A stretch of DNA of 64,000 nucleotides, from positions 116,215 to 180,214 of the forward strand of contig PDHQ01000059.1 of NCBI GenBank assembly GCA_003339415.1, read 5' to 3'. Positions within the stretch are counted from its first letter, which is position 1. Every line of letters starts with the position of its first letter. A program made the translations under genes and the position numbers. Source of the stretch: Ophiocordyceps camponoti-saundersi (nom. inval.) (Eukaryota; Ascomycota; Sordariomycetes; Hypocreales; Ophiocordycipitaceae). The notes beneath the pieces were generated by a model that searched no databases, had not been told where the DNA came from, and saw only the letters and a program-made list of their open reading frames with translations. Shown here piece by piece: positions 24,584 through 35,379 of the stretch.

Positions 24584-25555
24584 TTTAACTTTTATATATT
24601 TTACGAATTCCGCGCTTATAATAACATAGATACAGACTTCTTATTCTTATATTATAAGCGGACTCCGCTCTTTTTATTACCTTATAATAATAGCTAGCCG
24701 CGCTTAGAGTAACTTTAAGGGGGAGGGTAACGCTATATAAGTTAATTATAACCGCGAAAATTTTTTACCCGGAATATAACTTTACTCTAAATTATAGTAA
24801 TCTTAAACTTAAAAGTTTACTATATTTATTACCTTATTAGAAGCTAAAGTAAATATTAGTAAGATTATTTTAGGAAACGCTTTTATCTTTATATAGGTAA
24901 TTATCGAATAAGTAGCGGAGTTCGAAAGGGTCTAGGGAGGTGCCCTCCTTACTTTAACTTTATTAGTTAATAGTATCTTCTTAGCTATTACGGCCGCGGT
25001 TTCCTCTCTTTTATAACTAGTAATAGCCGGGGCGGAAACGCTAAAGAGCGAATATAATAGCACCCCCTCCTCTAACTCCGACTCCGCACTTATCCGCGGC
25101 TTTATTATAATAATTTAGCTATCTTTTAAGACTAGCCATTATAAGGTTTATAATAAAATAGTAAAACTTTTATATATACTTAAGCCGCGTTAATAAGGCC
25201 TTAATAGATTAAATTATTAAAGCTATTTTAATTAAATATAGGGATTTAGTTTATAATAACGATAATAGCTTAAAGAATAAGTAAGCTATATAAACTTTAT
25301 ACTAAACCTAGTTTATATATACTCTTATTACCGCGGAGTTTACTTTAAGGGAAATATTAGCTTTTAAATTATTAGTTAATACCTAACTTATTAAATATAT
25401 AAAGTGCCGGGTACGGATAGGGTTTAACTTAAAGCTAAGGTAACGCTTAAGGGGAGGGTTTTACTCTAAGTTCTCCGGTTTTTCCCCCTCTTAGAATATA
25501 TATAAGATAGTTTTAAGCTATATAAGGTATATTAGTATATAAATTATTATTATTA
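24584..25555 (+). mobile_element. SE-1: internally deleted copy of the SE family
   Basis: This 0.97-kb copy is flanked by a perfect 15-bp TSD (24569-24583, 25556-25570). Its 5' part (from the block ending ttccgcgcttata) and 3' part match the longer copies at 42261-44148 and 56445-58329. About 0.9 kb is missing from the centre, joined at a short cctc match near 24999. It ends in a (TTA)n tail. No reverse transcriptase was recognised. One frame of the 3' half is fairly continuous apart from TAA/TAG, but has no known domain. It is inserted in gypsy-B. Confidence 0.85.
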
Positions 25556-25570
25556 TAAAATTTCTTAAGC

Positions 25571-27101
25571 TAAATCCTTTATAAAGATTTTCTTAAGCTT
25601 TATTAAATTTAATATTTTCTTTATTCTTATTATAATTATAATTAAGTTAACTTTTATTATAATTACTTATATTTAATTATTTATTTTTATAATAATTATT
25701 TTTTATAAATTTAAATTACTTATTTTTTATACTTAACTTACTTTTATTAGTATTTTTAGAAATTTTATAATTAAGCTTCTTACTATTCTTATAATTATAT
25801 CTTCTTAGCTTATTCTTCCTTCTAAAACTTATTTAATTAATTTTACTAATATTATTATTAAAAGGACTAGATATTAAATAGTTATTTATAAATTTAACTT
25901 AGCTAGTTTTCTAGTTAATTTATAGATTATATTTATAAAGAAAAGGATAACTTAATATTATATCGTATTTTACTATTTTAAAGATATTAAAGGTATTAGT
26001 AAAAATATAAAGTTTTATTTTAAATTTAAAGTAATCGGTTTTATATAAAATTAAACTCTTATTAAACTAAAAGTTATATCTTTTAATATTCCTTACTATA
26101 TTAAGCGTTTTCTTTCTTATATAGCTTAAATTTAAACGTTTAATAGCTATAAGTAAAATATAATTATTAGCAGCTCCGCTATTTATAAAAGCAGTTACTA
26201 TTTTTCCTTTATATTTTAAAGTAAAAGTTAGTTTAAAAATAGAGATTTTAATATTATCGGTTTTAATTATAATAGTATTAATATCTTATAATTCAGGATA
26301 ATTATAACGCCTTTCCGTTCCTAAATCCTTATTAAAATCTGTATTAAAATCCTTTTTCTTATTAGCTATACCTCTATTTACCCTTCTTAAATAAAGGCTT
26401 TTCCTTTTCCTTTAAAGTTTTCCTTAAATTCTTTAAGCTATGTTAGAAAATCCTACCTTTTAAAGCTATTTTCTTTAATAAGGGACTTACCTCTTATAGG
26501 TTCTTTAGTTAATAGTTCTCTTATAAAACTAATTATAGCCTAAATTATATCTAATTTAATATTAAGAATTCAGGGTTAAAAATCGTAGTTATTTCCTTAT
26601 TTTTTTTAAAAACTTTATAATTAGTTTCCTTATTAAAAGTAAATTCTTTTTCTTTAATAAAGAATTTCTTATTAATAAAGCTAGCTTTTTTATAAAAAAA
26701 TAGTAAGTATAAGTAATAATTAGCGTTTTATTTATCTTATAAGTAGAATTCGTAATCCTTATTATAGTAAAATTACTAGCTAAGATTATAATACGCTTAT
26801 TAATACTTATTAAGGAATTCTTTTAAGTACTATAAGTATTAAAATAATTCGTTATATAAGGGATAATCGTTTTTCTTCTATTCTTTATATTCTTTTAAAA
26901 TTAGGTTTTTTATTTTAATAAAGTGCTATATTTTTTCATCTTCTTCTTCGTTATTTATTTCCCTAATAAAATAAAGATATTTTATTATAAAAAGGAGTAA
27001 CTCTTCTTTTTCTTTCTTAATTTTATTTTTTAAAATAAAGCTATCCTTTTTTTCTTCTAAAATAAGTTCGTAATCTTCCCTTATTCTATTAAGGTTATTT
27101 A
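25571..27101 (-). pseudogene. Gypsy-B protease and gag C-terminal remnant
   Basis: On the minus strand the retroviral-type protease active site lies near 26170-26186 and reads F-I-N-S-G-A-A-N-N-Y-I, expected F-I-D-S-G-A-T-x-N-F-I, so the catalytic Asp is Asn. Downstream, near 25990-25900, is D-I-I-L-S-Y-P-F-L-x-K-Y-N, the gypsy D-x-I-L-G-x-P-W-L block. Upstream to 27101 is a Glu/Lys-rich frame (R-I-R-E-D-Y-E-L-I-L-E-E-K-K-D) that continues in register into 33402 across LINE-Y. It is broken on the other side by SE-1 at 25570. Confidence 0.8.
27091..27101. repeat. TSD of LINE-Y, left copy
   Basis: aaggttattta, identical to 33391-33401 (11 bp). The gag frame joins across the two copies. Confidence 0.7.
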
Positions 27102-27121
27102 TATATTATTATTATTATTAG

Positions 27122-27340
27122 AATTTACACTAGGGGCTAGAATAGCTTCTAGGACTATTATATATAAGGAGGGGGGAAAAACCGGGCAGGGCCCGGGGGA
27201 AAACCCCCTACTTATAAGGTAGGGGCCTAATAGGGCAGGGACGATAAGTAGGAAAAAGCGCCACTATAAGCCTCACTTAAGCTTATAAAGCTATAATAAA
27301 ATAATAAACTAGGGCAAGGCTTAGAGGGGTGCCTTATAAG
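27122..27340 (-). other. LINE-Y 3' terminal region, GC-rich and weakly RIP-mutated
   Basis: This stretch keeps several CA and TG dinucleotides (gggcaggg, cgccact, gcctcact, gggtgcc), unlike its surroundings. It carries the LINE 3' module on the minus strand. It also has an inverted C/G-rich run (gcccgggggaaaaccccc near 27200) that could fold as a hairpin. No coding signal was seen. Confidence 0.6.
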
Positions 27341-27559
27341 AATAAGTAAGTTACGTAAAAATATATACGAAGGTTAGCTAAAGGGCTATAACTTAGTAAG
27401 TAAGTAAGGTAGTATATACCTTATTACTAAAGTATAAATAAATAAAAGCTAGGTAGCGTACGGCTTCCTCCTTTTTCTTATCTTTTATAAGTATATTTAT
27501 AATTATAAATAATATTATAAATAACTTAATATACGCCGCTATATAGCCTCTTACTAGCT

Positions 27560-28500
27560 TAAAGCTTAACTAATATTATAATAAGGAAAGTAAAAGCTAG
27601 AGAAAAGAACCTAATCTTTTATCATATTTATATAAGATATATTATATAAGAGCGCTCGCGCTAAGGATATTTTAGCTATTAAATATAGTAAAGTAAGTAT
27701 ATTTTTATTTTAAGTTTAGTAAGAATATAAGGGTTAATAGCGTATAAATCTTATAGCTTAAGCGTATATTATTTATATAAAATTAAATATAAGCTATATA
27801 ATAGTAAATATTTCCTAGATTACGAGTAACTATAAGAAGCTAATAAGCTAAAAATATATAAATTACTAATAATAGACGCGGCTAAGCTTTATAATATATA
27901 GCGTAAAAAATACGTAAAGTAAGAGAAGTAAGGTAATATTAAGGTTTTACTAGCGGGAGTTAAGCGCGTTATCTAAAATAAAGATTAATTATCTAGTTAT
28001 AAGAATATATATAATATTAAGTAAGCGCTAACTAAGGCCGCCTCTATTCTTACTAATATAAATAAGGTAATAAGAGTTCTTAAATTAATATATAATACTC
28101 TTAAGCGTATTAAAATAGCCCTTAGTAATATCTTAGCTAATATTATTAATATAAGCGAGAAGCTAAGCGTTATAATAATAAGTATAACTAAAGCTATTAA
28201 TAAGTTAAAATACTTAATAATTAAGTTAGATATTTATATTAGAAAAAAGGTAACTTTAGCTATAGCTATTAAATAGATAATAATATTAGCGCTTACCGCT
28301 AATAATATAAAGCCGGGTCCCGCTAACGGTAATACCGCTAATAGGAATAATAATAAAGTTATTATAATAAAGGACTTAATACTAACTAAGGTTAAAAAGA
28401 CTAAGTTAGCTAATAAGGCTAAGGGTAAAGTAAAGGGCAAAAAGCTAGATAAGGGTAAAGCTAAAGCTAAGTATAATTATATATTAGCTAGGTTTTAGGT
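27560..28500 (+). pseudogene. Antisense reading frame in LINE-Y 3' region
   Basis: One plus-strand frame contains two adjoining stop-free blocks, about 28027-28273 (82 codons) and 28277-28495 (73 codons), separated by a single TAG. The +1 frame over the first block has more than fifteen stops. Residues are a long helical Ala/Ile/Lys/Leu-rich stretch, then G-P-A-N-G-N-T-A-N and a Lys/Ala/Gly-rich basic tail (K-L-A-N-K-A-K-G-K-V-K-G-K-K). This resembles the general make-up of a nucleic-acid-binding coiled-coil protein, but I do not recognise the family. It is antisense to the LINE that contains it. The start is unknown because ATG is depleted. Confidence 0.5.
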
Positions 28501-29090
28501 AAAGCTAGCTAAGAAAGCGCGTTTAGGTATAATAATCTTAAACTTGAATAATAATAATAAAAATAATAATAATATTAATATAGAGGCTTTTAAGCTTATT
28601 AATATAATAATATTATATATAAGGTAAATATATCTAAGTAAGAGCGTAGCTAAGCTAGTTAACTAAGATAATATAATAAAGCTTTTAGCTTAAGAGTTAC
28701 TAGTTAAGAAAGCGGCCGATTCGAATCTTAGCTATAATTATTTCTACGTACTTAGTAAGTAAAGAGTATTACTAACTATAATAATTAAGTTACTATTTGT
28801 TAAAAAGCTTAAAAGTTATTAAGCTAGCTATGCTTAAGTAATAATAAATAAATTTAATAATTTTATATTTATAGCTATAAAGATATCCGCTTTATTTAGC
28901 TTATTAGCTATTTAAACTAATATTATAAAAAGGCAGACGCCGGCTATAAAATTACTAATAAGTTTATTAAAGTCTTTTAAGGCTATAAGCTTAAAGATTC
29001 CTAATATATTAAAAAATAAAATAAAGGCGAAGTCTAGGTTAATAGCGGCCTTACCCGCCGTATTAGGAGTATTTACTAAGTTTAAGCTAT

Positions 29091-30166
29091 TATTTACTTA
29101 AAGTCTATTAATAACCCGGGGTTAGTTTTTTATTAAAATTATATTAAGGGAGCGGGCCTTATAGCTAGAGGAATCTAATAATATTAGTAAGGAGATTTAG
29201 TTTAATAAGGTTAAGGGCCTAGGTAAGGATAAAGCGAAGGGATTAGTAATTAGATAAGGTAAGGAAAGATAGATATTTATAAGCTATATAATAATAAAGG
29301 GGTTTAATAAATAAAAGTATAGTAAGTTTAATTTTACGGTAAGTTTAGTAAGGATATATATAAGGTCCTAATAAGGTTAAACTAGTAAAAGTTAATATAG
29401 CGTAATATTTACTTTATAATAGCGAGGGTAGAAGTATAATTATTAAGCTTAAGTTATAAAGAGGACTTAGAGTAAAGACGCTATAATAGTTTATCCTTTT
29501 AAGTAGCGAGATCGGGGTATCGTAAGAGAAGGTAGTACGCGTTCTGCGGCCTAGTACTATACTAGTAGTTTAAGGTAACTATATTCGGGACCTAGCGTAA
29601 GAAGAGGAACTCCCGTAATTTAATCTTTTATTTACTTAAAGTCCGTTAACAACCCGGGGTCGGTCTTTTACTAAAGCTATATTAGGGGAGCGGGCCTTAT
29701 AGCTAGAGGAATCTAATAACGTCGGTAAGGAGATTTAGTTTAGTAAGGTTAAGGGCCTAAGTAAAGATAAAGTAAAGGGATTAGTAATTAGATAAGGTAA
29801 GAAAAGATAAATATTTATAAGCTATATAGTAATAAAGGGGTTTAGTAAATAAAAGTACGGTAAGTTTAATCTTACGGTAAGTTTAGTAAGGACGCGTATA
29901 AAGTCTTAATAAAGTTAAACTAATAAAAGTTAGTATAGCGTAATATTTATTTTATAATAGTAAGGGTAAAAGTACGATTATTAAGCTTAAGTTATAGGAA
30001 AAACTTAAAGCGGAGACGCTATAATAGTTTATCCTTTTAAGTAGCGAAATCGGGGTATCGTAAAAAGAGGTAATACGCGTTCGATAACTTAGTACTATAT
30101 TAGTAGTTTAAAATAATTATATCTAGAACTTAATATAAGAAGAGGAACTCTTATAATCTAATCTTA
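29091..30166. repeat. 538-bp tandem duplication in LINE-Y
   Basis: Two direct copies, 29091-29628 and 29629-30166, share landmarks such as aacccgggg, gggagcgggccttatagc, aggaatctaa, gtagcga-atcggggtatcg and agaagaggaactc at a constant offset of 538. On the minus strand each copy covers the C-terminal domain of ORF2. The copies differ mainly by RIP-type transitions. Confidence 0.92.
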
Positions 30167-33100
30167 CCTATATATAGCTAGGTAGTTATAATATTAATAT
30201 ATTTCGGAAAATTATAATATATTATAATAATTACGGGCTAGTTTAAGCGTAAGGGGAAATTAGCTAAGAAAAGGGTAAACTTAGGGCGGGCTTATCGAAG
30301 GCGGTTCTCCTACTATTCTTATTAGTATATTTAATCTTTATAAAGGAGGCGCTAAGTAGTCTTCTTATTAAGAGTATTATATAAGGCGTAAGCTTATACT
30401 ATTATTTACTTTAGTTTTTCCTAAAGTAGGGACTTAGTTTTATTATATTAAGTTAAGCGGTATATAAGGAATCTTATAAGAAACTTTAAAATAAACCTAA
30501 GTATATATTAAATTATATTTAATATACTTACCTTTTTAAGCTTATAAAAGGCGTTAGCTTTTCTCTTATTTATATAAAGGTTAATTAGGGGGGTTTAAAA
30601 CTTAGCTTTTAGGTAATAAACTAGAGTCGCTTTAAAAGCGCTAAGAATAATATATAAGTATTATAACTAGGCGGGGCTTATAATTCTAGTAAGGCCTAAG
30701 GGGTTCCTAATCTTTAAGGTAGTTATATAGAAAGTACTAAAAGCGTAAAATATTAAAAATTATATAATTTTCGTATATAGCTCTCTAGCTTAAGGGAAAG
30801 TATAACTTTAAGTAAATATAGTTAAGGTAATAAAAGTAAGATTCTATTTAAAAAGCTTATTATATATAGTTTAAATATATACTTTCTAATATAATTATTT
30901 ATATACTTAAACGCCTAATAAGCGCGCTTCGGAGATAAAGTAAATATTATATATACTTAGCTTAACTATATATTATTCTAAGTAATATTTCTTAGAAAAA
31001 TATATTAGTTTGCTTTTATTTAGCTTAAAAGCTATATTATAATTTTAAGCTTATTTCTTATAAATACTTTATATTAACTAAAGGCGTCTTATAATTATAG
31101 CGGTATTTAATTTAACGCTAAAAAGGTTTATATTATTAGTAAACTTAATAATTTTTAGCTTAAGTTTATATTTTAACTATTAGTAAAATAATATTATATA
31201 AAGGATAAAAAGTATAATAAAGAGTAAGGAGCCTTAAGGGACTTTAATTTAAATAAGGAAAGGTGCCGAAGTTTATTTATTAAAGCGTAAATATAAAAAG
31301 TAATAGCTAAGGTAGCTTTATAAGAAAGTATAAATCTAAGTAAGGTACCTTATATACGCGAGTTTATAAAATAGTTTATTATAATAAATAGCGTTAAAAG
31401 CTTCTTTTACGTTAAATTATAAAAAGGAGGCGACCTCTTTCTTAGCTTAGGTAGCTTAAATAAGTTTTATAATTATAAGGATAGCTAGTTCCGTTAACTT
31501 ATTCTATTTATTACTTATTTAACTATTAGGGAGGAGCTAGTATAGTTTAGTAATATTAGATAACCTCTTACTTATAATAAACTTAAGTATTTTACTAAAA
31601 TAATATAAGAGGGAGATTAGCTTATAGCTACTAGCTTACTAATAGATTCCTAGCTTTTTACCTTACTTATATAATATTATTATAATAATAATATAAAGTT
31701 AATTTAGGAAATAGCTAAGCTAAAAGTAAGTATAAAAAATATAAGCGAGTTATATATAAAGGACTAAGTAATATATTTTAAGGAAGCTAGTTAAGATCTA
31801 GTTTAACTTAGTTACCTTTTATAATAATATAATATAAAAGGTAGCCTAAATATTATTTATAATAATATATTATTTTATAATAAAGCTAAGTTTAGGCGTT
31901 TTATAATTTGCTAAGGGGAGGTTAAGGACGGGTAGAAAGAACCTATCCGCTAAAATATATACTTTATCTTTAAAGGACGCGGCCTTTCCCTTACCTAAGT
32001 CCTATAAGGCTAAGAGGTAAATCAGCTTAGCTAGTATTTTATTACGGAGCCGCGCTTAGCGCTTTATATATTAAAACTATCCGGAATTATTATTAATAAA
32101 GTATAAGAAAAAACGCTAGTTAGCTTAATAGGAATAAGTAATTACTTTTTTTTAATTATAAGTAGATTCCTATAATTATAGCTAGTTATATTTAGATAGG
32201 GAATTATAATAGCGATACTTAGCTTATTTAATATCTTTAGTAGCGCGGGTAATTACTAAGGTAAATTAAGTTTACTTTTTCTTAAACACTAAGATAGAAA
32301 AGGGCACAGCGGCTTAGATAATTTACTATAGTTTATTATAGAGGCGGTTAAGGGTAATATATATATATAAATATTTATCCCGTCCCGCCTTATATTTTAT
32401 CTTAGTTTTATATATAATAATATTATATTAACTATAAAGCTTAGTATACTTATAAGACTTAGTAATATAACTAAAAAAATAGTAATTATAATATTAATAA
32501 GGTTAGATAAAGTCCGAAAAAGGTTTTATTTTAAAGATTTACGCTTTTATTATAAGTCTAAAATTATAAAGCTAATTAGCGTTAATAAGGAAAGTTAGTC
32601 TAATAATAACCGCTATTTAAATAGCTCTAAGTATAGCTTTTAAAGCTTTAAGCTTAGTAATAGTAACTTTATTAACCTATATAATTTCCGTAATAAGATT
32701 ATCCTAGTCTCTTATAGCTAAAGTAAGAGGAAGCTTTTTAGTAATAATATTATATATATAATTAGTAATAATAGCGTCTAGTCTAAAAATAGTCTTAAAC
32801 TAAAAAGAATCTTAAGTAAATTTTATAATATTAAAGTTAAATATAATAGCTATATCCTTACTATTAAGGTAGCGGATAGCTAAATAAGATATTATTTATA
32901 AGGCGTAATTAATAGCTTATATTATATTCTTAAGGGGCTTATTAATAACGTTATCTAAAATATTATTAAGATATATAATAATTTCCCTTTAATATTAAAA
33001 TAAGATTTATTTCTTAAATTTAAAATAAGGTTATAAGGCCGATATAATTTATATTTATATTTTTAATATTTAATTTACTAATAATATTTATAAAAGTACT

Positions 33101-33390
33101 TCTTATAAAGTTTTAATAATAATACGCTTAATATCCTTTATATATAAGGCCTTAGTTTTAGCTAAATCCGCGTATTTTAATTCTTATCTAAGTTAGTTTA
33201 TATATTATTTTACTATAGCTTAAATTAGTTAAAATAAATCCGCTAAAGTAAAGCTTAATAAAGTTATATAAAGCTATTTTATTAAGATATCGGAGGGGAC
33301 CCGAAAAGGTTTTTATAAGTTTTTTATATTTTATTTATAATTAACTAGATTATAAGTAAACTCGGCTAGCCCCGCGCCTAATCGCGCTTA
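29629..33390 (-). pseudogene. LINE-Y ORF2 remnant: endonuclease end, RT, C-terminal domain
   Basis: Minus strand. The block near 31450 reads K-K-E-V-A-S-F-L-x-F-N-V-K-E-A-F-N, the LINE RT motif with D-V-K-G-A-F-D (Asp changed to Asn). The catalytic box at 31132-31143 reads F-T-N-N for F-A-D-D. The C-terminal domain starts near 30165 with I-G-K-I-R-L-stop-E-F-L, the Q-L-R-T-G-x-I-x-L-x-x-F-L signature, followed by Cys positions now Tyr. The endonuclease is probably at 32400-33300 but no clear motif was fixed. The C-terminal part is repeated at 29091-29628. Confidence 0.8.
31132..31143 (-). other. LINE-Y RT catalytic box, mutated to F-T-N-N
   Basis: Minus-strand codons TTT ACT AAT AAT for family F-A-D-D. 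Both metal-binding Asp are lost. Confidence 0.8.
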
Positions 33391-33401
33391 AAGGTTATTT
33401 A

Positions 33402-33702
33402 AATTTTTCTTCCTATTATACTTTCTCCCTTCGCGTCTGCTATTACCTCGGTTAAGAGGCGGGAGCGCTATAGCCCTAGGCTGAATTTTCAAGCTATTTA
33501 CGAATTTATAAATAACTTACTATTATTCGTAAGTACGCACCTATTCTAAGTATAGTTAAGAGTTTAATAATTTAAAGTTATTTATATAGTTATTAAGATT
33601 AAAAGTTAAAATTAAGCTTTCTAAAAAGCTATACTAAGTAAGTTTATTTAAATAATAAAGAATTCTTTTAATTCCTTCTTTTTAGGCTTTAACTTAGTCT
33701 TT
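33402..33702 (-). pseudogene. Gypsy-B gag segment between LINE-Y and LINE-R
   Basis: This 301-bp piece is flanked by the TSDs of two LINEs. On the minus strand its frame ends R-E-G-R-K-Y-N-R-K-K-N-L-N-N-L and runs straight into N-R-I-R-E-D-Y at 27090 once LINE-Y is removed. It is therefore part of gypsy-B, between the CCHC knuckle and the protease. No known domain was seen. A few unmutated sites remain (gtctgct near 33437, ttttcaagct near 33490). Confidence 0.6.
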
Positions 33703-33719
33703 TATAACTTACTTATAAG
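33703..33719. repeat. TSD of LINE-R, left copy
   Basis: tataacttacttataag, identical to 40442-40458 (17 bp). Confidence 0.92.
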
Positions 33720-33829
33720 ATATTTAACCTTTTACGAAAACGGGATAGGACCCGTTACTTAATCTTTCGCTTTTTACTATATATTTATTACCGAGAAGGA
33801 GTTAATAGCGCCCGCGGCGGCTTCGGCCG

Positions 33830-35290
33830 GGGCCTAAGGGGCAGGCGACGCGCCTATAGTCGTAGATAGGGGTACGCGGGGACTAGGATAGTCCCTATAG
33901 TACCCCTAATCTAGCTAAGGATAATATAATAGTAGCGTTAGAATAAGAGGAGAAGCGGAGTAAGTACGGGACCTTTACGACGGCGATATAAAAGAAGCTT
34001 ATAATAAATTAGCCGCGGTAATACTTACCGTAGCGTTCTCTAACGCTTAAAATATTATAATAGCTCTTAAAGCTAAACTCCGTAAGAAATTTATAACCCT
34101 TCTAAACTAAAATATTACTTAACTTTTATCTAAGATTACTAAGTTAATTAAGAAGATAGTTATTTAAGCTATATAAAAGGTACTCTTAGAAACTATTAGC
34201 CCCGATATTAGTTTAACTTAGCTATTATAGGCTTCCGTAACTATTACTAGCAGTATAATAGTTAAACCTATTTTTAATCGCTCCGATAGAGAAGTTACTA
34301 TATTTATAAAAAATATTATAATTAATATAAATACTTTATAGCTAACCTTATAAGAGATTATATAAGCCGCGAATATAGCTTTAAAATACGAAGCTATATT
34401 AGCTATAAGACGACTCCTTAGTAGAGATATAATAGTTATATTTTATCCGGAATATAAAAGATAAGTAAGCTTAGTTAAGTAAATCCTTATCGTTTTTAGT
34501 AAAAAGGTAATTTATAGCTAGAAAACCTTCTCTATTATAGCGAAGGGAGTACGAATAAGGGCCGCTTATAATAACTAAGATATACTCTTATAGTAAATTA
34601 AGAAGTATAATAAGGTTAATATTACCTAAGTTTAAGCGCTTTAGCCTTATAATAAGGGAGCTACGCGTACTTATATTATCTTAAGAATTATTAACGTAAC
34701 GGACGCTAATAAACTTATATAAAATAGCTTAGTTATAGATATAAAAATCTCCTATATAGAAGTTTATAATAACGCGGTATAACTCCGATAATACTACTAA
34801 TATTACTAATATAAGTATATAGCGAAATACTACTAAGAGTAGCTATATTATAAAATATATATAGCTATAGCGTACTTAGAAAAGGAGAGCGTATATCTAG
34901 CCCTTACTAAGACTAGTACTAAGAACTATATCCTATATAAAGGGAACTACGCCTTATAATCCTAAAACTACCTTACTGCGAAAATATATTAAAACTAAGT
35001 ATATAGTAACTATATATACTAACCTTATAAGTTTTAAGATTACTTTTAGCTAACTTAATCTTAAACTAATAATAGCTTTATTAAAATTTAATCTTAGAAA
35101 TAGTTATATACGGCCCTTATATAATTATAAGCTATACTCTACTTTAATATAAACGATAAGCCCGCCCTAGCACTAAAAAGGGGCTAAGGCGGGAGCGGCG
35201 CTACCCCCGGACCTTATAGCGGACGGGGTAGCGGCAGAGCTTAGGGAACCTATCCTCCCCCTCCTACCCTTTCCCCCTTTATTATGCCCT
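33830..35290 (+). pseudogene. LINE-R ORF1 remnant with CCHC knuckles
   Basis: Plus strand. Basic Arg/Gly-rich N-terminal sequence around 33800-33960 is followed by a helical region. A knuckle block from about 34790 reads V-stop-L-R-stop-Y-Y-stop-Y-Y-stop-Y-K-Y-I-A-K-Y-Y, expected C-x2-C-x4-H-x4-C with C and H changed to Tyr. A second block (K-N-Y-I-L-Y-K-G-N-Y-A-L) follows near 34920. This two-knuckle layout is typical of ORF1 in fungal Tad1-like LINEs, an RNA-binding protein. A Pro-rich GC-rich stretch (35160-35340) separates it from ORF2. Confidence 0.75.
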
Positions 35291-35379
35291 CCTCCGCCCC
35301 CTCCTCCGCCCCTCTTTCCGCCCCCTTCTTTACCTTAATATAATCGTAAACTTTTACCTCCCTTACTCCTAATAAAGAT

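Larger units (their letters stand above)
27102..33390 (-). mobile_element. LINE-Y: Tad1-like LINE, 5'-truncated
   Basis: This 6.3-kb minus-strand element lies between 11-bp repeats (27091-27101, 33391-33401). Its 3' end has a (TTA)n tail (27102-27121 on the plus strand). Next to it is the 3' module shared with LINE-R: on the minus strand gggggtttt, then ggtttttcc, then agaagct, then the tail. ORF2 remnants include a pre-RT block (K-A-A-S-F-K-D-K near 31960), RT, and a C-terminal domain. The RT box is 2.25 kb from the 5' end, against about 3.65 kb in LINE-R and LINE-C, so roughly 1.4 kb is missing. It is inserted in gypsy-B. Confidence 0.8.

Noticed and set aside
24990..25030. The SE-1 gap as a spliced intron
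   Set aside because: Long copies have gctaactag near the 3' side of the gap, resembling a branch point and acceptor, but there is no GT donor at the other side, and a cctc match explains a simple deletion.
28234..28440. A 68-residue hydrophobic open frame on the minus strand
   Set aside because: It starts with TTG, not ATG, is low-complexity Leu/Ile/Ala, and is the exact complement of the better-supported plus-strand Lys/Ala/Gly-rich frame. It has no ribosome-binding or promoter context and lies in a transposon.
28545..28580. (AAT)n run with tagaggct taken as the 3' end of LINE-Y
   Set aside because: The full 3' module (gggggtttt, ggtttttcc, agaagct, tail) and a candidate TSD are at 27091-27200, so the internal AAT run is a coincidence.
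30170..33390. A long plus-strand frame without TGA
   Set aside because: Same artefact; clear LINE RT and C-terminal motifs lie on the minus strand.
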